Counted from the first letter of the stretch, positions 17,061 to 26,616 are shown. The stretch is 64,000 nt of DNA from Microbispora sp. H11081 (GCF_012999535.1 NZ_JABBWV010000005.1:310001-374000); one strand, 5' to 3'. Made by a program: numbers and translations. Notes: a model not told the origin generated them from the sequence alone.

Positions 17061-19207
17061 CGACGGAGATCGCCGCGCGTTATCCGGAGGCGCCCCGCTC
17101 CGACGTGGCGGAGGAGTTCCACGGCGTGGTCGTCGCGGACCCCTACCGCGCGCTGGAGGACCCCCTGGACGCGCGGACCCTCGCGTGGACGGCCGCCCAG
17201 GACGCGCTGTGGCGGCACGAGCGGGCCGGCTGGGAACACCTGCCGGCGTGGCACGCCGAGCTGGTCCGCCTCAGCCGGGTGGCGCTGTCGTCCGCGCCCC
17301 GTCCGCGCGGAGATCGCGTCTTCTTCACCCGCAGGGAGCCGGGCGATGACCAGCCCACGCTGATGGTGAAGGAGGACGGGGTCACCCGCCCGCTGGTCAG
17401 CCCGGCGGCCCTCGACCCCGGCGGCCGTACGGTGCTGGAGGCGTGGCACCCGTCGGCCGAGGGCGACCTGCTCGCCTACCAGCTCTCCACCGGCGGCACG
17501 GAGGAGTCGCTCCTGCGCGTGCTCGACGTGGCCACCGGGGAGGTGGTGGACGGACCGGTGGACCGCGTGCGGCGGGCATCGGTCGCGTGGCTGCCCGGCG
17601 GCCGGGCGTTCTACTACGTGCGGCGGCTCCCCCCGGAGCTCAACCCGGGCGAGGAGCGCTACCACCGGCGCGTTTACCTCCATCGCGTCGGGTCGGACCC
17701 GGCCGATGACGTCGTCGTCTTCGGCGACGGCCGGGACAAAACCTCCTTCTACACCGTCGCCGTCACCCCGGACGGCCGCTGGCTGACCGTGACGGCGACG
17801 GTCGGCACCGGCCCGGCCACCGACGTGTGGCTCGCGGACCTGTCCGTCTGCCCGCCCGAGCGCCCGGACTGGCGGCCCGTGCAGGTGGGCCTGCCCGCCC
17901 GCGGCGCCCTGCGGATCGCCCCCGGAGCCGGCCCGGACGACCCGATGTGGCTGCACACCGGGCACGAGGCGCCGCGGGGCCGTGTCGTCGTGACGACCGC
18001 CGCCGATCCGGGCCCCGCGACGTGGCGGACGCTCGTCCCCGAGCGGCCGGACGCCGTGCTGTCCGGCTTCGTGCCGCTGACCGGCCCGGAACTGGCGCGC
18101 CCGCTCGCCCTGGTGTGCTGGACCCGGCACGCGGTCTCCGAGATCACGGTGCACGACCTGGCCGACGGCCGCGAACTGGGGCGCGTTCCGCTGCCGGGGA
18201 GCGGGGAGGCAGGCCCGTTCTCGGTGCGGCCGGAGGGCGGCCACGAGGCGTGGTTCGTGTACTGCGACCACACCACACCGCCGCTCGTGCTCCGCTACGA
18301 CGCCCGTACGGGCACGGTCGCGCCGGACCACGCTGAGCCGGATCACGCTGAGCCGGATCACGCCGGGCCTGGCCGGTGGGCGCCCGGCCCGCGCGGGCCG
18401 CGTCCGGCCGTGACCACGCGCCACGTGACCTTCCTTTCGCACGACGGCACGCCGGTCCGCATGTTCGTCCTGTCGCCCACGGGCGAGCCCGACCGGCCAC
18501 GCCCGGCGATCCTCACCGGGTACGGCGGATTCGGGGTGCCGATGTCCCCCGGGTACATGCCGCAGGCCCTGGCCTGGGTGCGGGCCGGCGGCGTCTTCGC
18601 GGTCGCCTGCCTGCGCGGCGGCGGCGAGGAGGGCGAGGAGTGGCACCAGGCCGGCACCCGCGTGCGCAAGCAGCGGGTCTTCGACGACTTCGACGCCGCT
18701 GCGGACCATCTGCTCGCGCACGGCTGGACCGCCCCAGGCCTGCTGGGGATCATGGGCGAGTCGAACGGCGGCCTGCTGACCGGGGCCGCGCTCACCCAGC
18801 ACCCGGAGAAGTACGCCGCCGTGGTCTGCGTCGCGCCGCTGCTGGACATGCTCGCGTACGAGCGCCTCGGCATGGGGCCGAGCTGGCGGGCCGAGTACGG
18901 CAGCGTGCGGGATCCCGAGGAGTTCCGGGCGCTGCTCGCCTACTCGCCCTATCACGCGGTCCGGCCGGGAGTGCGGTATCCGCCCGTGCTGTTCGCGGTC
19001 GCGGACGGCGACACCCGCGTGGACCCGTGCCATTCGCGGAAGATGTGCGCGATGCTCCAGCACGCGTCGTCCGGGCCCGGACCGGTGCTGTTCCGGCTGG
19101 AACGCGATGTCGGCCACGGCGCCAGAGCGGCCTCGCGCAAGGCGGCGCTGCTCACCGACGTGATCGCCTTCCTCGCCGCGCATCTCGGCCTGGAGCCACC
19201 GGCATGA
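17057..19207 (+). CDS. Prolyl oligopeptidase family serine peptidase (S9A)
   Basis: A 716-residue cytoplasmic S9A peptidase. The N-terminal PRSDVAEEFHGVVVADPYRALED is typical of prolyl oligopeptidases, a beta-propeller-like middle follows, and the C-terminal alpha/beta hydrolase has Ser569 in MGESNGGLL, Asp652 in GDTRVDP and His687 in VGHGAR. The Ser motif is GESNGG rather than the usual GGSNGG. A short repeat (DHAEPDHAEPDHAGPG) near residue 425 looks like a slippage insertion in the linker. It overlaps the radical SAM gene and the glycosyltransferase gene by 4 bp each. A role in leader or core processing is likely, and the precursor has Pro-rich sites including Pro31. Confidence 0.92.
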   Translation: MTTEIAARYPEAPRSDVAEEFHGVVVADPYRALEDPLDARTLAWTAAQDALWRHERAGWEHLPAWHAELVRLSRVALSSAPRPRGDRVFFTRREPGDDQPTLMVKEDGVTRPLVSPAALDPGGRTVLEAWHPSAEGDLLAYQLSTGGTEESLLRVLDVATGEVVDGPVDRVRRASVAWLPGGRAFYYVRRLPPELNPGEERYHRRVYLHRVGSDPADDVVVFGDGRDKTSFYTVAVTPDGRWLTVTATVGTGPATDVWLADLSVCPPERPDWRPVQVGLPARGALRIAPGAGPDDPMWLHTGHEAPRGRVVVTTAADPGPATWRTLVPERPDAVLSGFVPLTGPELARPLALVCWTRHAVSEITVHDLADGRELGRVPLPGSGEAGPFSVRPEGGHEAWFVYCDHTTPPLVLRYDARTGTVAPDHAEPDHAEPDHAGPGRWAPGPRGPRPAVTTRHVTFLSHDGTPVRMFVLSPTGEPDRPRPAILTGYGGFGVPMSPGYMPQALAWVRAGGVFAVACLRGGGEEGEEWHQAGTRVRKQRVFDDFDAAADHLLAHGWTAPGLLGIMGESNGGLLTGAALTQHPEKYAAVVCVAPLLDMLAYERLGMGPSWRAEYGSVRDPEEFRALLAYSPYHAVRPGVRYPPVLFAVADGDTRVDPCHSRKMCAMLQHASSGPGPVLFRLERDVGHGARAASRKAALLTDVIAFLAAHLGLEPPA

Positions 19208-20469
19208 ACGTCCTGTTGTGCCCGTTCAGCGATCCCGGCTACCTCTACCCCGCGCTCGCCGTGGGACGGGAGTTGCGCCGCCGGGGGCACCGCGTGCTCG
19301 TCCTCGGCCGGTCCGGCGCCGTGCCCACGGCGGGCCTCGCGGGGCTGGCGGCGCTGGACGCGGCCGGCTACGAGGGGACGGGCGGTTTCTCCGTCGGCCG
19401 CTGGGCACTCGGCGGTGCGGCGCAGTATCGGGCGGTGCGGCACGTCGCCCGTGAGTTCCGGGCAGACGTGCTGGTCACCTCGGTTCTCGGGCACGGCGCG
19501 CTGCTCGCCGCCGAGGCGCTCGACCTGCCGGTCGTCGTGCTCGGCTTCGCCGCCCACCTGTGGCCGTACGCCGCAGGGGGCGAGGGCGAGCCGCGGCACG
19601 TGGTGGCGCGCGAGTGGCGCCTGCGGGAGACGTTGCGCCACTACCGCGGGCTGCGCGAGCTGGCCGGCCTGCCACCGCGCCGCGACCGCAGGGCGGAACG
19701 GCCGCTGATCGGCTCCGGCCTGCTGCTGCGCGGCGGTCCCGCGCTGGAGTATCCCGGCGCCGTGCTGCCGGAGGGGGTGCGGCACGTCGGGCCGTGCCAA
19801 TGGGAGCCCGCGGTCGACCCCGGCGAGGTCGACAGGATCGACCGCCGGCTGAGCCGAGTGGGCAAACCGGTCGTCTACGTGCACCTGGGACGCCAGTTCG
19901 GCGGACAGAGCCTGTGGCCGGCGCTGAACGAGGCGTTCACCGGGGGTCCGTTCCAGGCGGTGGTGGAGCGGGCCCGCAGCGGCGAGCCCAGCCCCGCGGC
20001 GGGCGCCGACATCCTCGTGGTCCGCGAGCCCTGGATGGGGCCGCTGGTCGAGCGGGCCGCGCTGGTGCTCACGAACGCCACCACGTCCCCCGTGCTGGCC
20101 GCGCTGCGGCACGGCAAGCCGCTCGCCGTCGCGCCCGCCGGTTCCGAGCAGCCGCTGCTCGCGGAGGCGTGCGTCCGGGCCGGGGTGGCTGTCCGGTTCC
20201 CCTGCGGCGATCAGCCGGGGCCGGGCGCCGCGGTGCTGGCGGCGGCCCGCGACGACGGCGCGCTGCACGAGCGCGCACGGCGGGTGGGCGGCGGGCTGCC
20301 GCGGGACGGGGCCCGTTCTGCGGCCGATCGGGTGGTCGCGGCGGTCACCGCCCGCGGGCCCGCGGCGCCCGAGCCTGGCCGTGCGGAGTCGTCCGGGGCC
20401 GGCCGCGACGTGCACGACGAGAGGTTCCGCACGGCCGAGCGGGAGGAAACCGTGGAGGCGCGCACATGA
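19204..20469 (+). CDS. Glycosyltransferase, MGT/GT1-like
   Basis: A 421-residue GT-B glycosyltransferase. The N-terminal Rossmann half begins MNVLLCPFSDPGYLYPALAVG. The C-terminal half has VVYVHLGRQFGGQ and a donor-binding stretch ALVLTNATTSPVLAALRHGK followed by GSEQPLLAEA, resembling the PSPG region of macrolide and natural-product transferases. The last 50 or so residues are low-complexity and may be disordered. It is coupled by 4-bp overlaps to the S9 peptidase and P450 genes, so it probably glycosylates the cluster product. Donor and acceptor are unknown. Confidence 0.88.
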   Translation: MNVLLCPFSDPGYLYPALAVGRELRRRGHRVLVLGRSGAVPTAGLAGLAALDAAGYEGTGGFSVGRWALGGAAQYRAVRHVAREFRADVLVTSVLGHGALLAAEALDLPVVVLGFAAHLWPYAAGGEGEPRHVVAREWRLRETLRHYRGLRELAGLPPRRDRRAERPLIGSGLLLRGGPALEYPGAVLPEGVRHVGPCQWEPAVDPGEVDRIDRRLSRVGKPVVYVHLGRQFGGQSLWPALNEAFTGGPFQAVVERARSGEPSPAAGADILVVREPWMGPLVERAALVLTNATTSPVLAALRHGKPLAVAPAGSEQPLLAEACVRAGVAVRFPCGDQPGPGAAVLAAARDDGALHERARRVGGGLPRDGARSAADRVVAAVTARGPAAPEPGRAESSGAGRDVHDERFRTAEREETVEART

Positions 20470-21665
20470 CGACGGTCCCGCCGATGCCCTTCGACCACGG
20501 GTTCCCCGCCGATCCCTACTCGCGCCTCGCGCCGTTCCGCGCGGGCTGCCCGGTGGCGCGGGTCAGGACGCCCGCAGGCAGGCCGATGTGGATGATCACG
20601 CGGGACGAGGACGTCCGGGCGGCCTTTCTGGACCCCCGCCTGTCGATGCGGGGCGGCAGGACCGAGCCCTACCCGCCCGCGCGCCGCGCTCTGGACGTCA
20701 CGCTGGTGGGGCACGACCCGCCGCATCACACGAGACTGCGCCGGCTCGTCACGCCCTGGCTCACCCCGGCTCGCGTGGAGGCGTACCGGCCGGTGGCGGA
20801 GGCGGCCGCCGCGGAACTGCTCGACGCCGCAGGGCGGGACGACCCGGCCGACCTCATGCGTTTCGCGCACGCCTTCTCCTTCCGGGTGATGCGCGCGCTG
20901 CTCGGGGTGCCCGCCGCCGACGAGCCGGAGTTGTACGCGTGCGCGGAATCCGTCTTCGCCAGGCCGGTCCGGGACCGGGCCAGGGTGCAGGCGAACCTCG
21001 ACAGGCTCGACGCCTACTTCAGGGAACAGGTGGCGCGGCGGCTGGCCGGCCCCCGGCAGCGGGATCCCGGCGACGGCGTCATCTCCGCCATCGTCGACGC
21101 GTGGGAGCCGGGCGGTCCGGTGAGCCGCGACGAGGTGGTCTCGCTCTGCGCGACGCTGCTGTTCGCCGGTTACGAGAGCACCGCCCAGATGATCGGGATG
21201 TCGATGGCGACGCTGCTCGCCAGGCCGGGGACGCTCGCGGCGCTGCGCGCGGAGCCGGGAACGCTGCCGCACGCGGTGGAGGAACTGCTCCGCTTCCAGA
21301 CGCCGGGGCCCTTCGGCACGATACGGACGGCCTCCGAGGACGTGCTCGTCGCCGGCACGGTCATCCCCGCGGGCGGCCGGGTCCTGCTGTCGATCGCCGC
21401 GGCCAACCGGGATCCCGACCGGCACGCCGATCCCGACGTGCTCGACGTCGGCCGGGCCACGGCCACACGGCACCTGACGTTCGGCCTTGGGACGCACTTC
21501 TGCATGGGCGCCGCGCTGGCCAGGCTGGAGCTGACCGTGGCGCTGCGCGCGATCCTCGACCGGTTCCCCCGCATGTCACTCGCGGTCGCGCCCGAGCGGC
21601 TTGTGTGGCAGGGCAACCACCTCAACAGGGGCCTGGCCGCGCTGCCCGTACGGCCGCACGGCTGA
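20466..21665 (+). CDS. Cytochrome P450
   Basis: A 399-residue soluble bacterial P450. The heme-thiolate motif FGLGTHFCMGAALARLE holds Cys346. The I-helix reads LLFAGYESTA, where Ser replaces the usual Thr next to the acid, so the oxygen-activation site is slightly atypical. The K-helix ExxR lies in RAEPGTLPHAVEELLRFQ. The start overlaps the glycosyltransferase stop by 4 bp. P450s in RiPP loci hydroxylate or cross-link aromatic side chains; the core Trp or His would be candidates. It is the last gene of the tightly coupled block; MFS follows after 88 bp. Confidence 0.94.
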   Translation: MTTVPPMPFDHGFPADPYSRLAPFRAGCPVARVRTPAGRPMWMITRDEDVRAAFLDPRLSMRGGRTEPYPPARRALDVTLVGHDPPHHTRLRRLVTPWLTPARVEAYRPVAEAAAAELLDAAGRDDPADLMRFAHAFSFRVMRALLGVPAADEPELYACAESVFARPVRDRARVQANLDRLDAYFREQVARRLAGPRQRDPGDGVISAIVDAWEPGGPVSRDEVVSLCATLLFAGYESTAQMIGMSMATLLARPGTLAALRAEPGTLPHAVEELLRFQTPGPFGTIRTASEDVLVAGTVIPAGGRVLLSIAAANRDPDRHADPDVLDVGRATATRHLTFGLGTHFCMGAALARLELTVALRAILDRFPRMSLAVAPERLVWQGNHLNRGLAALPVRPHG

Positions 21666-21753
21666 GCGCCGCATACCGGGTCCATACCGCGTCCCTACTG
21701 ACCGTCAACCGCCGGTTGGGACGCTCGGAGCACCTACTCACGAAGGTGGCAGC

Positions 21754-23187
21754 ATGACCGAGCGGAGCGAGCGAAGCGAAAAGCACAGAGAGCTGCCGCC
21801 GCTGCGCCGCAATTTCCGGTTCCAGATGCTCTGGATCGGCGCGGCGGCGTCGGAGCTGGGGACGACGCTGACCTGGGTGGCCTTCCCGCTGCTGATCCTG
21901 AGCATCACAGGCTCCGCCGCGGTGGCCGGGCTGGTCAGCGCCTGCCGGATCACCACCAACCTGCTGATCTCCCTGCCCGCCGGGGCGTGGGTGGACCGAT
22001 GGGACCGGCGCCGTATCGCGATCACCGCGGAGGCGGTCAGGTTCCTCACGCTGGCCGCGCTGACCGTGGCCATCATGGCCGGTCATGCCGCACTGTGGCA
22101 GATCGTGCTGGTCGCGGTGGCGAACGGCGCGGCCGACTCGTTCTTCAGCCCCGCCAGGGCGGCCGCGATCCGCGCCGTCGTGGCCCCCGAGCAGCTTCCC
22201 GAGGCGTACGCCCAGGAGGAGGCGCGGGGACACGCGGCCTCCCTCGCCGGGCCCCCGCTCGGCGGCTTCCTGTTCGGCCTCGGCAGGGCCTTCCCCTTCC
22301 TCGTGGACGCGCTCACCTACCTGATCTCGCTGGTGTGCGTGGTGCTCGCGCGGGTGCCGCGGCGTCCGGAGGGGGCGACGGAGCAGCGTAAGACCGGTAT
22401 CCGGGCGGACGTCATGGAGGCGGCGGGCTGGTTGTGGCGGCAGACCGGCCTGCGCGCCGGGCTGGCGTTCTCCCTGGTCGCCAACCTCATCGCGAACGCG
22501 TTGCTGCTGCCCGTCATCGTCATGGTGGGGGCGCGCGGCGGCGACCCGACCGCGACCGGCGTGGTGCTGGCCGGGCTCGGCCTCGGCGGTCTGCTCGGCG
22601 CGACCCTGGCGGCCAAGATCGGGCGCCTGCTGCCGCCGGGGAAGCTCATGCTGGTCGTGGTCGGGTTCTTCGCGCTGGCGATCTGCGCGACCACTCTGCC
22701 GTTCGGGCCGTACTGGCCGGTGGTCCCGCTGTTCCTCGCGATGGTCGCGGTGCCGGCGCTCAACGTGGTCCTGCGCGTGCTGGTCGCGAGGCTCGTCCCT
22801 GACGCGATGATGGGCCGGCTGGTGTCCCTGTTCACCATGGCCAGCATGGGCCTGACCCCGGTCGGGCCGCTGCTCGGCGGCCTCCTGGCGGAGTACGCCG
22901 GCGGCGCGGGCGCGCTGGTGGTCCTGGGCGGCCTGCTCGCGGCGGGGTGCGCGGTGGCCTCGGTCAACCCCACGCTGCGCGGGCTCGACGTGCCGCCCGA
23001 CGACGATGCGGAGCCCGGCTCCGCCGCCCCGGAGTCCGCCCCGGACTCCGCCGGCCCGGACTCCGCCGCGGCCCCGGACGCCGGCCGCACCGACGCGGGC
23101 GCGGACGGTTCCGGGGCGGACGACTCCGGGCGCTCAGCGGCGCCCGTTCCCGCCGAGCTCGGCCGCGAATCGGTGGGCGAGCGGTGA
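21754..23187 (+). CDS. MFS transporter, EntS/MFS_3-like exporter
   Basis: This 477-residue membrane protein has about twelve hydrophobic helices and resembles the MFS_3 group (enterobactin-exporter-like). MFS loop motifs show as GAWVDRWDRRRIA and in the second half near GRLVSLF. The C-terminal 60 or so residues are an Ala/Asp/Ser/Pro-rich hydrophilic tail. GAAGG precedes the ATG at 21754 by a few bases. It probably exports the mature product or gives self-resistance. Its last 54 bp overlap the end of the convergent SARP gene. Confidence 0.9.
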   Translation: MTERSERSEKHRELPPLRRNFRFQMLWIGAAASELGTTLTWVAFPLLILSITGSAAVAGLVSACRITTNLLISLPAGAWVDRWDRRRIAITAEAVRFLTLAALTVAIMAGHAALWQIVLVAVANGAADSFFSPARAAAIRAVVAPEQLPEAYAQEEARGHAASLAGPPLGGFLFGLGRAFPFLVDALTYLISLVCVVLARVPRRPEGATEQRKTGIRADVMEAAGWLWRQTGLRAGLAFSLVANLIANALLLPVIVMVGARGGDPTATGVVLAGLGLGGLLGATLAAKIGRLLPPGKLMLVVVGFFALAICATTLPFGPYWPVVPLFLAMVAVPALNVVLRVLVARLVPDAMMGRLVSLFTMASMGLTPVGPLLGGLLAEYAGGAGALVVLGGLLAAGCAVASVNPTLRGLDVPPDDDAEPGSAAPESAPDSAGPDSAAAPDAGRTDAGADGSGADDSGRSAAPVPAELGRESVGER

Positions 23188-24939
23188 CATCGAGTACGCC
23201 AGGGAGTGGGCGACCACCTCGGCATCGGTCCCGATCGGCGCGACCGACAGGACGTTGGACTCCAGCAGCAACTCGATGACCCGCTCGCCGGGTCCTCCGG
23301 CGCCGTCCAGCGCCGCGACGAGCTCGTCGTGCCCGAAGACCGGGCCGGCGAGCCCGCCGAGGGCGAGGAACGCGGCGCGGTGCGGCCATGAGGGGCGGGC
23401 GTAGTAGTCCTCGTACCGCCGGCGCAGCGACACGTCTCCCGCGGCGAACTCGTCCAGCACGTTCTCGGTCCGATCCAGCCGGTCGGCCAGCATGCCGAGC
23501 GGCAGGTGCGGCAGCCGGGCGAGCCGCCCCCCGAGCAGGCGCAGGACCAGGGGCGACAGCCCGTATTCGCGGAACAGCCGCCGCACGGCGGACAGATCGC
23601 CGTGGACCCGGTCGCGGCCGGCGAGCCGGCTCAGGAACTCGACGCCCTCGCTCGCGGACAGATCCGCCAGCCCGATCCGCGCCACCGACTCCAGCCCGCT
23701 GAGCCTGCTCAGGCTCGTCACCAGGACCCTGCTCGACGCGGTGCCCGGCAGCAGCATGCGGACGCTCGGCTCGTCCGGCGCGTCATCGAGGACCAGCAGG
23801 ACCTTCCGGTCGGCGAGCCACGACCGCCAGACGGAGGCCAGCACGTCGTCCTCGCGTACGCTGCCGACGTCCATCCCGACGCCCTTGAGGATCTCCCGCT
23901 GGATGTCCGCGGCCGACCGGGGGTCGCCGTGCCGGCGCAGCGGGATGACCAGGGCGCCGTCCGGGTAGCGGGGAGCCAGCATGTGCGCGACGTGGACGGC
24001 GAGGGTGGTCTTGCCGGTGCCCACCCCGCCCGTGATCACGGTGACGGCCGAGCCCTCGTCCAGGATGCGCCGGATCTCCTGCTCCCGGCCCACGAAGTCG
24101 TCGATGTCGCGGGGCAGCCGGTTTGCCAGAACGCGTACGGGCCGGGGCCGGGCGCCGTCGGTCATGCCGGGGAGCCGGGCGGGCGGAGGACCTTCACCGT
24201 TGAGGATGGACTGGTAGAGCTGCCTGATCACCGGACTCGGGTCGATGCCCATCTCGGCGGCGAGGTGCCTGCGCAGGCCCTCGAAGTGAGCCAGCGCCTC
24301 CGCGGCCCGCCCGCACCGCGACAGCGCGGTCATCCTGGCCGCGGCGATGCGTTCGCGGGTGGGATACCGCTGGGCCACGACGTCGAGGGAGTTGAGGGCC
24401 TCGACGTGACGGCCCAGCTCGATCTCCAGTTCCACCCAGTCCTCGTAGATCGACAGGTAGAGCTCGGTGAAGCGGTCCATCTCCGCGGCCACGAGTGGGA
24501 CGTGGCAGAACTCCTCCAGCGGCCGATCCCGCCACATGCCGACGGCGTCGCCCAGCAGCGCGGCCGCCGTGGGGAGGTCGCCGCTCCGGATCGCGGCGCG
24601 CCCCGACCTGCCCAGCTCCAGGAAGCGCAGCAGGTCGAGATCATCGCGATCGGCCCGCATGCGATAGCCCCACCCCTGGAAGCTGATGCGGTCGCCCACG
24701 ACCTTGCGTAACGCGGACACGTAGACCTGCAGGTTCTTGCGCGCCGTACGCGGCGGCCTCTCGCCCCACAACGCGTCGACCAACTGGTCGGAGGCGATGA
24801 CCGCGTTCGCGTGGCACAGCAGTATCGCCAGGAGTAGGCGTTGTTTCGGGGCGCCGATGACGGCCCTGCGGCCCGCGACGCGGACCTCGAGCGGGCCGAG
24901 GATCGAGCAATGCAGTTCAGGCGCAGTCACGTCACCCAT
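23134..24939 (-). CDS. SARP family transcriptional regulator with NB-ARC ATPase (AfsR/DnrI type)
   Basis: A 601-residue regulator. Residues 8-95 form an OmpR-like winged helix (ILGPLEVRVAG ... PKQRLLLAILL ... VDALWGERPPRTARKNLQVYVS). Residues 100-250 are the bacterial transcriptional activation domain. An NB-ARC module follows, with DDFVGREQEI, Walker A GGVGTGKTTL and Walker B VLLVLDDAPDEP. There is no TPR tail, so it is shorter than AfsR. SARPs usually activate the biosynthetic cluster they sit in. It lies 36 bp downstream of the ATP-grasp gene on the same strand, probably in one transcript. Confidence 0.93.
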   Translation of the reverse strand: MGDVTAPELHCSILGPLEVRVAGRRAVIGAPKQRLLLAILLCHANAVIASDQLVDALWGERPPRTARKNLQVYVSALRKVVGDRISFQGWGYRMRADRDDLDLLRFLELGRSGRAAIRSGDLPTAAALLGDAVGMWRDRPLEEFCHVPLVAAEMDRFTELYLSIYEDWVELEIELGRHVEALNSLDVVAQRYPTRERIAAARMTALSRCGRAAEALAHFEGLRRHLAAEMGIDPSPVIRQLYQSILNGEGPPPARLPGMTDGARPRPVRVLANRLPRDIDDFVGREQEIRRILDEGSAVTVITGGVGTGKTTLAVHVAHMLAPRYPDGALVIPLRRHGDPRSAADIQREILKGVGMDVGSVREDDVLASVWRSWLADRKVLLVLDDAPDEPSVRMLLPGTASSRVLVTSLSRLSGLESVARIGLADLSASEGVEFLSRLAGRDRVHGDLSAVRRLFREYGLSPLVLRLLGGRLARLPHLPLGMLADRLDRTENVLDEFAAGDVSLRRRYEDYYARPSWPHRAAFLALGGLAGPVFGHDELVAALDGAGGPGERVIELLLESNVLSVAPIGTDAEVVAHSLAYSMSPLAHRFAAELGGNGRR

Positions 24940-24975
24940 CCGCGCGTTCCTTGGTCCTGGGGTTCGGGGGCTTGG

Positions 24976-26169
24976 TCAGCGGCCGGAGCCGGCTGTCCGG
25001 GCTGTCCTGGTGTCCAGCAGCAGAAAATCGACGAGTTCGAGCGGGGGCGGCGGCCCTGCGTCTCCCAGGGCCGCCAGGTGGAGCGTCCTCGCCGCGAGAG
25101 CGGCGGCCGTGGAAACCGCTCGCCCTCCGGCCTTCGTTTCGAACCAGCGCCAGTCGCCGTCGGCGTTGACCTCGAGAAACACCACGTCTCCCGCGCTGAG
25201 CAGCAGGTCGAAGGCGCCGTAGGTCAGCCCCCACAGGTTCGCGAGCCTGCGTACGGCGTCGGCCGCGGCGGGCGGGACGGCGACCGCTGTGACGGTCACG
25301 CCGGCCTCCTCTCGCCACGGCGAGTCGGGGGCACGCTTGCCGACGGCGTAGCCGTGCACGTCGCCGGCGACGTGGTAGACCCGCAGCTCGGCGTCATGCT
25401 CGACGTGTTCCTGCACGATGACCGGGTAGTCGAGGGCGGGCCGGCGCAGGAGCTCCGCACGGGACGTGATCTCGGGGAAGATCCCGGTCAGGAGGCCGGG
25501 CGCCGTCTCGACGAAGTGCTCCCCGACGACCTTGACCACGACCTTGCCGTCCGGCATCGCGGCGGCCGCCTCCGCCGGACGGGTGGTGACGACCGTCCTG
25601 GGGACGCGGATCCCGGCCGCGGCCGCGCCCGCGAGCTGCTCCAGACGGCCCGGCCGGTTGCCGGGCAGGCTCACCGGCGCGAGTGAGCTGAGCTGCCGGA
25701 CGAACGCGTCCCACGATTCGGCCCGCAGGAGGGCCCGCGCGGCGCCCGGCGTCACGGGCATGGCCCGGGGGGAGAAATGACGGGCCCAGACGACGGTCGG
25801 AGCGATGCGGCGGCCGTCCAGGTCGAGCACGCCGCACGCCCGGCCTCCGGCGGCCGGGGCACGCCCCGCGGCGTCGTGCGCGGCGGGGTCCGGGCCGGCC
25901 CCGGCGACCTCGGTGGACAGCCGCAGCGAGGTCACGCTCTCGGCGTCGACGCGTACGCTCGGCACGCCGAGCCGGTGCAGGGTCTCCTGCAGTACGGCGA
26001 ACTCGGCGCAGCCCGCACGGTCGGCGAGCACGACGCAGGGGATGGGGGCCGCCGCGGGTCCGGTGTCCGGGAGTCGCCACGACACCGAGCCGGGTGCTCC
26101 GCGAAGGTCGACGACGAGGTGCGGGGGGCGCGACCAGCCGGGCAGGGCCGGGACGCCGGTGGTGCTCAT
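24976..26169 (-). CDS. ATP-grasp peptide ligase (MvdD/TgmB-like)
   Basis: A 397-residue ATP-grasp protein with the layout of RiPP-associated ligases. The N-terminal pre-ATP domain contains RIAPTVVWARHFSP, the core has KVVVKVVGEHFVE and VIVQEHVEHDAELRVYHV, and the C-terminus has FLEVNADGDWRWFE, the metal- and ATP-binding signature of graspetide ligases. Such enzymes link Asp/Glu side chains to Thr, Ser or Lys, or ligate peptides. The window shows no classical graspetide precursor, so the substrate may be the 41-residue Glu-rich peptide. I chose the ATG at 26169. It is co-directional with the SARP gene. Confidence 0.85.
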   Translation of the reverse strand: MSTTGVPALPGWSRPPHLVVDLRGAPGSVSWRLPDTGPAAAPIPCVVLADRAGCAEFAVLQETLHRLGVPSVRVDAESVTSLRLSTEVAGAGPDPAAHDAAGRAPAAGGRACGVLDLDGRRIAPTVVWARHFSPRAMPVTPGAARALLRAESWDAFVRQLSSLAPVSLPGNRPGRLEQLAGAAAAGIRVPRTVVTTRPAEAAAAMPDGKVVVKVVGEHFVETAPGLLTGIFPEITSRAELLRRPALDYPVIVQEHVEHDAELRVYHVAGDVHGYAVGKRAPDSPWREEAGVTVTAVAVPPAAADAVRRLANLWGLTYGAFDLLLSAGDVVFLEVNADGDWRWFETKAGGRAVSTAAALAARTLHLAALGDAGPPPPLELVDFLLLDTRTARTAGSGR

Positions 26170-26616
26170 CAAGGCGCTACCGCGGTTGTGCGCCGTCCCA
26201 ATCCGTCATTCCGCTGTCGCCTCGCCCCCACCCGATTCATCCTCGCGATCATGCCCATACCTGATAAGTCAACATTGGCCCCAGTTTGCTGTCAATGGAA
26301 CTTCTTATAACTGGTAACGAGGTTTATCGTCATCTGTCGGAGTTGCGTGTTAAGCCAGGTCGGCCCGCGTGGCGATCCGGAAAGCAGGGACCGCCGGGTG
26401 GTTCGTTCGTTATTCTGATGTAACCCGCGGTTTGCGGACCGAAGCAATTCTTGGATTAGGACGTTCCGTTGTGCGCGCCAATCCCCCGCCGCCACGGCCG
26501 CGGCCGTCGCCGGCTGTTCAGGGGCCTACGTAAACTGGATGCGCTCACTCCTCCGACCGTCGCGAGAGCCCGCGACGGGCCGGGAGACGGGCCGGGGCGA
26601 GGACGAGGAGGACGGC
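26170..26616. other. 447-bp intergenic region, AT-richer, promoters only
   Basis: No convincing gene. The central part (about 26240-26460) is clearly less GC-rich than its neighbours and should hold the leftward promoter of the ATP-grasp/SARP transcript and the rightward promoter of the crcB operon. Two gtcaa-starting words at 26268 and 26291 are 23 bp apart, about two helical turns, as SARP targets often are, but the match is short. No fluoride riboswitch structure was recognisable. Confidence 0.5.

Noticed and set aside
26268..26297. SARP-type direct repeat (gtcaa words 23 bp apart) before the ATP-grasp gene
   Set aside because: Only five bases are shared and SARP targets are usually longer heptamers; too weak to list as a site.
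26292..26495. 67-codon minus-strand frame in the AT-rich gap upstream of crcB, considered as a RiPP precursor
   Set aside because: No ribosome-binding site, a basic composition without leader/core division, and it overlaps the likely promoter region.
26300..26616. Fluoride (crcB-motif) riboswitch upstream of the CrcB operon
   Set aside because: The conserved GGNGAUGG...CUGAUG core with pairing stems could not be found; only an isolated ctgatg occurs.
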